Below are positions 57,424 to 64,000 of a DNA stretch of 64,000 bases, one piece after another. Location of the stretch: the NCBI GenBank assembly GCA_965153455.1, contig OZ234497.1, positions 4,712,001-4,776,000 on the forward strand, in the 5' to 3' direction. Positions within the stretch are counted from its first letter, which is position 1, and every line of letters starts with the position of its first letter. The notes under the pieces are model-generated. The model did no database searches. It saw only the letters and a program-made list of their open reading frames with translations, and was not told the origin of the DNA. The DNA comes from Sphagnum compactum. Lineage: Eukaryota; Bryophyta; Sphagnopsida; Sphagnales. A program made the translations under genes and the position numbers.

Positions 57424-60400
57424 ATGGATCCATCTCGGGCATTCATCAAGGATGCGAAGCGAGTGGTTGTCAAGGTACCTTGCTTGCAAACAATGGCATT
57501 GTCTGTGTACGTCGCAGTCGAGTTCTGCCTCGCAATGCAAGTATAGATAGAATTGGTGTTGCTAATCTTCTTGAGCTCCAGGATGCCGATAATCGTAGTG
57601 AACAATAGTAGCTTGCATCATCCGCTCACTGCCAGTATCTCATTCGCTGGACACTCAGAATTGTTGTCCATTCAGAGACCATAGTTTAAGGATCCAAATT
57701 CTTCTCCTTTTCCCCAAGGAAGTGATAACGATAATCTTGCTGTGTATTTGGTATGACACATTGTATTGTACAGTACTTGAAGAGATGAGAGTTATACGAT
57801 CAGACTGAGAGAGCGTTGCAGCACTGGTGCCCTGAAGAAGATAGCATTTAGATTTTAGGGGTCATCACTTGGCCAATCTGGAATCCATACTGACATTGAT
57901 GACTTTGCCACCACTGATTATTGTCTTTAGACAATTGCAAGAGAAATTCTGCTTTTGTTGATGATGTTGATTGATGCACAGATTGGCAGGTTAAAATGCT
58001 GAGTTTTAAACAGAGCTAAGCTTTTGGACTTGTTTGTCCATTGGATGGCATTCTTGCCCTTGTAGTAGTCAAGTAGACATTTCTTGGTAACAAGCCTGAC
58101 TCTTGGTTTCTGAGTAAAACAGGTTGGAACTGCGGTTGTAACCAGAAATGATGGCAAGCTTGCACTGGGCCGGATTGGAGCTTTATGTGAACAGGTTAGT
58201 CCTTCAAGCAGTCACATGCTACAGTTGGTTGTTTCAGCAATTATGGGTTCTCTTTTGTTGAGCTCTCACATGTGGTTTGAGGGAGAGAGACAGAAATGAT
58301 GATGCCCTGGAATGCAGATCCACATTGAACAGACGTCATAGGGCAATTGTTACATTGGAGATCCACTGATTTTGACCACCCAACTGGCTGTTGGATTATC
58401 TGCACATACAGATGTCATATCATCAGCTGGTCCTTCAATAATAGAGCTAGAGAACTGCTGTAAGGTAGCAGACAGCAGGTCTGATGACTTTGGAGAATCG
58501 TAATATGCTGCTGATGATCATTTGCTCTCATCAGGTGAAGGAGCTAATGTCAGAAGGCATAGAGGTCATACTTGTGACTTCAGGAGCCGTGGGTATTGGC
58601 TTACAAAAGCTGCGCCACCAACGCCTTCTGAATAGCAGGTGAGTTTCTGTGTATCCATTCTAGCTCTTGTTTTGGTTCAATTTTCACTGTCAACCCTTTC
58701 TCAGCAGCCTCTCTAGTAGAATCTGATGTTCCAACAGTGCAGTGGCTGCCTTCACTGTAAGAAAGGTCATGACCCTTTTACCTTACCATGTGATGTTCTG
58801 ATGATGTAGTTTTGTGGACCTCGAAAAACCGCAAATCGAGTTGGATGGAAAGCCTTGTGCAGCAGTAGGCCAAAGTGGCCTCATGGCTCTCTATGACAGT
58901 CTCTTCACCCAGGTATTAATACACTGTTATGGCACCTCAGCTCATCTATGGAGATGAGCTGCCATCCTCCTTGTGTTTAATGCTCTTGTGGGATAGATAC
59001 AATTTATGGCTGTTTCAGACATGAGACCAGTTGCAATGGTGGAAGTTGTCTTTCAGAGAGGCAATTCTCTGTTCTCTCTCGTGCTTTCTTTTACTTCCTT
59101 GACTAGTTCATTCTTGAGTTCTATGGATACAAGGTCAAAGTGAACTTGTATCCTACTTCTCAGTTGTCTACACTAATATCCACCATCACCTACTTGCATA
59201 ATTTCTGGTGTGAACAACATCATCTCACTCACATGACTTAGTATGACTGTTATGCAGCTGGATGTGGCATCATCCCAGATTCTTGTAACAGATAATGATT
59301 TCAGAGATCCTGAATCGAGACTTCAGCTCTCAGAAACTGTCAACTCCTTGCTAGAACTTAGAGTGGTTCCAGTTTTCAATGAGAATGATGCAATCAGTAC
59401 AAGGAAGGCACCATACAAGGTAAATGAATTCCATAAGTAATTTATCAATGTCTTGTATACCCTTGTCTTATTGTGCATAGCAAAGTATGTTTTCTTATGT
59501 GAGTACAGTTAGAAGTGTTTAGAATCTGTTTATAAGTCAGGTGATGGGAGGCTATGAAGAATCTTTGCAGTTTATAATTGACATGATGTATCTGCACTCA
59601 CCTGCTACAAGCCTTCTGGAACTATGAGATTTGGTTCATTGCATTCTGTATCAATCTTTCACCTTTCAATTCGTTTAGCATGATTTTTCCATATAGACAA
59701 TGGAGGGTGTGGTCCTGTTTAAGAGCAACAGAGTTGGAACCAGGAGTATCATAAACATTGTCGCATAATCTGATGAGCAGTACTGGGTGCATCTAACAGG
59801 ATGGAACAGGTATCTTCTGGGACAATGATAGCTTGGCAGCACTATTGGCACTGGAACTGAAAGCTGATCTACTTATCCTTTTGAGTGATGTTGAAGGCCT
59901 GTACACAGGCCCACCATGTGATCCCAAGTCACGACTGATTCACACTTACTTGAAAGAAAAGCATGACGATATGGTCACATTTGGGGAAAAGTCAAGAGTT
60001 GGTCGAGGTGGAATGACAGCTAAAGTATATGCAGCCTGGAATGCAGCATCTGCTGGAATCCCTGTCGTTATCACAAGGTTAGCACATCTTGATTCATGGA
60101 CCAATTCTACCTTTCAAGGATGGACTATCTTCTCTTTGTCATGACAGGTTCAACTAGGAATGATGAAATGAGTATATCTTAGGTTTCAGGATCATAACAA
60201 TCAGGAGACTGTGCACATCGGTTGCATTACCAAGTCCCCAAATCAGTTGAGTAAAGAGTTGGTGGGATCTGGGAGGGTAGTGGATGTGCTCCAGATGGCC
60301 TACTGCATGTCATGCGCGGGGATCATATTGGTACTCTCTTCCACAAGGACTCCTATCTTTGGGTTGATGTGAAGGAAACAGGTGCTAGGGATATGGCTGT

Positions 60401-63400
60401 TTCTGCAAGGGATGCCAGCCGCCGACTGCAGGTGTTTCTTCAATTTCCGTCATATGCATCCTTATTGTTGCAGCCCTTCTACCTCTCAACTGGTGGTGTT
60501 TAAAGCTTGTCTTGTTGTCATGTTTTATTTTAGAGTTAACGTTGGGAGAGGGAAAATTTGAAACTCACAAGATGCCACTTCAGAAAAAAAGTCAAGCTAA
60601 AATAAATGAAGTTTGAGTTTTGTCTGCTATGTCACAATTTTAAATTTCTTGGATATTGCAGAGTCTTTCATCAGAGGAGCGGAAGAAAATATTGCTTACA
60701 GTTTCTGACGCTTTGGTGGCTAACGAGGCAAGAATTAAGATTGAAAATGATGCTGATGTGGAAGCAGCTCAGCTGAGTGGCATTGCCAAGTCATTGATTG
60801 GTCGCCTTACAATCAAGCCCGGAAAAGTATGTCATAACCAGTTATAGTTGTCACCTATGTCTAGAAGGCCTCCCTTCATTCCGTTGTCTCACTGGGCACA
60901 TACTAAGTTGCCATAGATTTAGTCAGCTGTTTATCTCAGAAGATAATTCAGTAGCATGATCCCTTCACTAAATGTAAAACTCAGGTTGGATTGGACAGAT
61001 TGAGAATTTCTTTTGACTGATGTATTTGAATTTTTCTTGAGTTGCTTTGAGGTTCTTATTTTATTTTTCCACTGTACAGATTGCAAGTTTAGCCAAATCT
61101 CTGAGAGTCCTTGCAGACATGAAGGATCCAATTGGGGCTGTGTCAAAACGTACTGAGGTTTGTTTCTGACTCGTTTTCTGGTAGCAAGGACTAGTAGTAA
61201 GCCAACTGAGTTCCTCATCTAGAAAGAGAAATGCACAATTTAGATCACAATTGTGATGCTAGGGATTGTCAGATTTATGTGCTGAGCTTATGAATCTGGA
61301 AACAGCAAGGCAAAGATGTGAAAAAGTAGAGTGAGATGCTTGGAAGGACAGGGTCAAAGTGGAACTTACAGATGGAGAGGATACAGTTAGAGACAACTAG
61401 AGAGTTCCACCATCCACAGTTTCTAGGTATGAGATGCTAACCATGTCACTTCCCGGATGTAATGTGTGTCACAGATTGCAGAAGACCTGATTCTGGAGAA
61501 GACAACATGTCCATTGGGTGTTGTCTTGGTTATTTTTGAGTCACGGCCAGATGCTTTGGTCCAGGTACTGTTCAAAATTTAGGGATTCTCTGCCATGAAT
61601 GTGCTTTGCTCTATTTCTCATAGCAATGTCTGCTGTCATTTCTTTCAATATCCTGAACTTTGAAGCATCCCCTGTTAGAAAGCTGGTGGCTGTAGCGACA
61701 TCCACATAAATTCTACACTAGAACTGTGATCCTCAGCTGACACAGGGACAAATATATGCACCTCTGTTCTGCAAATTGTTAAAGTTACCACATGTCAAGT
61801 TTTATTGGTTTTCTGTGGGATCAGATAGCATCATTGGCAATTCGGAGTGGAAATGGCATCTTACTGAAGGGGGGGAAAGAAGCTGCCCGATCAAATGCTA
61901 TATTGCACAAAGTACCATCTCAACTCCTTCCCTATTTGCAATTGTGAATAACCAAGCACAGTATGTCTCATTGTTGCAGTCTAAAAGGTGCCTAAAGATG
62001 TCCCATCCCAGGAAAACCTTTCCTATTGTTAAAATCAAATATGTGTTTTTTGTCTGAGCTATAATTAGCACAGTCAAATTTAGCTGACTTTAATGATTCT
62101 TGGTATTTTCAACATGCCATTTAATCTCCAATTTAAGCTTGGGTCTACACTTAAGCTAATGACACAGTCTGCTTGAGCTGTTTGAATATCCTGTATATGC
62201 GTATAGTAGTGCAGGTGCATGTCCTCAACTGAAAGAAGTTGAGGGCACCTTGAGAGAGCCAACAAACAGCTTCATGAGCACTTGCCTAGAGAGTAAGTCT
62301 AATATAATTGAGGCTTGTAGTTTTAGTACAACTGACTTTCCAGTTAAGATGCTGAATCATTGGGCTTTGATTTGGTGACTTCAGGTGATCACTGAAGCCC
62401 TGCCAAAGTCTGTGGGCTCATCCCTCATTGGACTTGTTACTTCCAGGGACGAGATCCCAGACCTACTTAAGGTAAACAATTGGTACTGGGAAATATGAAA
62501 GTTCTTGCACCCTCCTTGTTTGTGCAGAAGTTATATGATATAGGCAGACATGTGCAACTTCACCCCTTTGTGAACCTTTGACTAGAAACAACATGTTAGA
62601 CTGAGATATGGTTCTGAGACTTCTTCCTTGTACTTGGTGGCCAGTTGGATGATGTAATAGATTTGGTGATACCCAGAGGAAGCAATAAGCTGGTTTCTGA
62701 TATCAAGGCAGCCACTAAAATCCCTGTCCTTGGCCATGCAGGTCAGCCCTTTCTTTCTGTGCTTGTGGATCTCTTGTTAAGTTTTCCCCAATCCCATTAG
62801 TTTCTGGGCTTGTGCTATTATCTAGTTTCTCTTTTCTTTTTCTCACCGTTGCAGTGAAATAATGTGTGCCTGATTAGTGGAAGTTGAAGGCCTTAAGGTG
62901 ACAGGATATTTAGCTCTAATGAGCAGCAGTTGATGTGGCTTTCATTATTGCATCACTCTACATCTGTGTGTTCTGTTTCTCTGTTAATACAGAGACAATT
63001 CAAAGGACATTCTGTAGCTTTCTTTGCCTGCCCTCTTGGGAAATGTTTTAGGCCAAAAAAAAAATTATACTGCAAGAGGACCTTATATGGTTTCCTTTTT
63101 CCCTCTCTCAGTTCCTTTCTAGACTCTATTTTTCAATCCACATGTTCCCTTGTGTATATGGTGTAGATGGTGTCTGCCATGTTTTTGTCGACAAGGCTGC
63201 TGATATTGGTATGGCCAAGCGCATTGTGGTTGACTCCAAAACAGACTATCCAGCCGCTTGCAATGCAATGGTAGGGAACTTCACCATGACTAGGGGAAAC
63301 AGACCAAAGTCTTTGAAAGTTCCAGATTGTGAATTGTCCATTGAGATACAGCAGGACAAGACATGAGAGGGTGGAGTCATTTTCCATTTGCCAACTGTCA

Positions 63401-63996
63401 AATACCAATGTCTAGAAGAACTGGAGGGCAGATAACTGAGTGTTTTAGGATTGTTGGAGATTCGAGATTGAAAGCCTAACTTTATTATAATCATGACTGT
63501 CAGATTCATACCAGGCCCTTGGCCTAATTAGAAGTTGGACCACAGCTTCAAAGTCTGTGTCATAAGTGTAGGAAATGATTATTTGTTCTGTTAATCATGG
63601 TCCCTTCCTGTGTCATTACAGGAGACATTGTTGGTACATGAACACCTAGTTGCCACTGGTGGGTTGGAAAGCCTTGTTTTTGCTCTTGAGTGTGCAGGTA
63701 AGATTCTTAACCATCTATACACATAAGAAAGTTTCTGGCTTTATTTATCTCTGGTTCTTGTTGGGGGACTGGAACAAGTCAGGTGTTTGATGAACTCCAA
63801 AGTCGAAAACCAATGCAATGAGTGTCATTTTGGTTGGTATTGCAGGTGTAACATTGTATGGAGGTGAGAGGGCAGTGCAGTTACTGAAACTGCCAAAAGC
63901 CATCAGCTTTCATACAGAGTACAGTGCATTAGCCTGTACTGTTGAAATTGTCAAGGACATTGATGCTGCCATTGAACACATCCATGACCATGGCAG
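57424..63996 (+). CDS. P5CS: Delta-1-pyrroline-5-carboxylate synthetase (5' 16 exons, truncated by window)
   Basis: Bifunctional enzyme: ATP-dependent phosphorylation of glutamate, then NADPH-dependent reduction to glutamate semialdehyde, the committed step of proline synthesis. Exons: 57424-57474, 58123-58194, 58535-58638, 58810-58912, 59258-59419, 59800-60077, 60281-60431, 60662-60826, 61080-61157, 61475-61564, 61825-61911, 62385-62471, 62645-62741, 63167-63270, 63622-63697, 63846-63996. All borders are GT-AG, phases close, giving 618 of about 717 residues. Glutamate kinase part: [12 protein letters not shown] (14-25), [41 protein letters not shown] (228-240). The Phe of TDNDF (125) is near the Phe linked to proline feedback in moth-bean P5CS. 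Reductase part: [10 protein letters not shown] (409-418), [15 protein letters not shown], catalytic Cys540 in DYPAACNAM. The start follows family N-termini ([13 protein letters not shown]); an in-frame ATG at 57,346 would add 26 residues. The last roughly 100 residues lie beyond the window. Confidence 0.97.
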
Positions 63997-64000
63997 GTGA

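Noticed and set aside
56727-57540. Two long overlapping minus-strand frames (218 and 234 codons) opposite the P5CS leader
   Set aside because: Low-complexity Lys/Arg/Gln/Asn/Ser sequence arising from the complement of a pyrimidine-rich leader; no motif and overlaps the P5CS start.

Overview
This is nuclear DNA from a land plant: AT-rich, dense in decayed transposable elements, with one conserved intron-containing housekeeping gene at the right edge. Two pentatricopeptide-repeat (PPR) fragments have the wording of the large PPR expansions I associate with ferns (for example VFNKMPSQ, YAKCGRM, VQPNDIT). Together with the Helitron, MULE, CACTA and hAT debris this points to a seed-free vascular plant, probably a fern. 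The lineage is an inference; 'land plant' is firm.

Layout. 0-8.1 kb: a Mutator-like (MULE) copy with a spliced transposase gene on the minus strand, followed head-to-tail by a copy of the same flanks without the transposase. 9.2-17.3 kb: remnants of a hAT-like transposase, a CACTA (En/Spm) TNPA-like gene and a PPR gene, ending in a CACTA-type terminus at 17,319. 17.3-27.5 kb: no recognisable gene; several dispersed repeat families, one with a palindromic AGCCAAATTTGGCT core, and a clean 199-bp Tourist-like MITE. 27.5-32.1 kb: nested Helitrons with hairpin-plus-CTAG ends, a 20-bp minisatellite and a coiled-coil reading frame. 34.0-39.4 kb: a long-terminal-inverted-repeat element without visible transposase. 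39.9-40.5 kb: a C2H2 zinc-finger pseudogene. 40.9-41.7 kb: an unusual tandem array of about 15 short hairpins of two alternating kinds. 42.6-49.2 kb: pseudogenes of hAT transposase, PPR and a LETM1-like protein. 49.2-56.5 kb: dispersed repeats. 57.4-64 kb: the first 16 coding exons of delta-1-pyrroline-5-carboxylate synthetase (P5CS), running off the right edge.

Function. P5CS is the only gene I regard as clearly functional. It is the bifunctional glutamate kinase / gamma-glutamyl-phosphate reductase that starts proline synthesis. All 16 exons join in frame with GT-AG borders and keep the catalytic motifs. The MULE transposase is nearly intact (one stop codon). Everything else recognisable is decayed. 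The strongest candidates for something undescribed are the alternating hairpin array, the palindrome-cored repeat family, and the recurrence of one short word (GGTATTGCA) in several otherwise unrelated repeat units.
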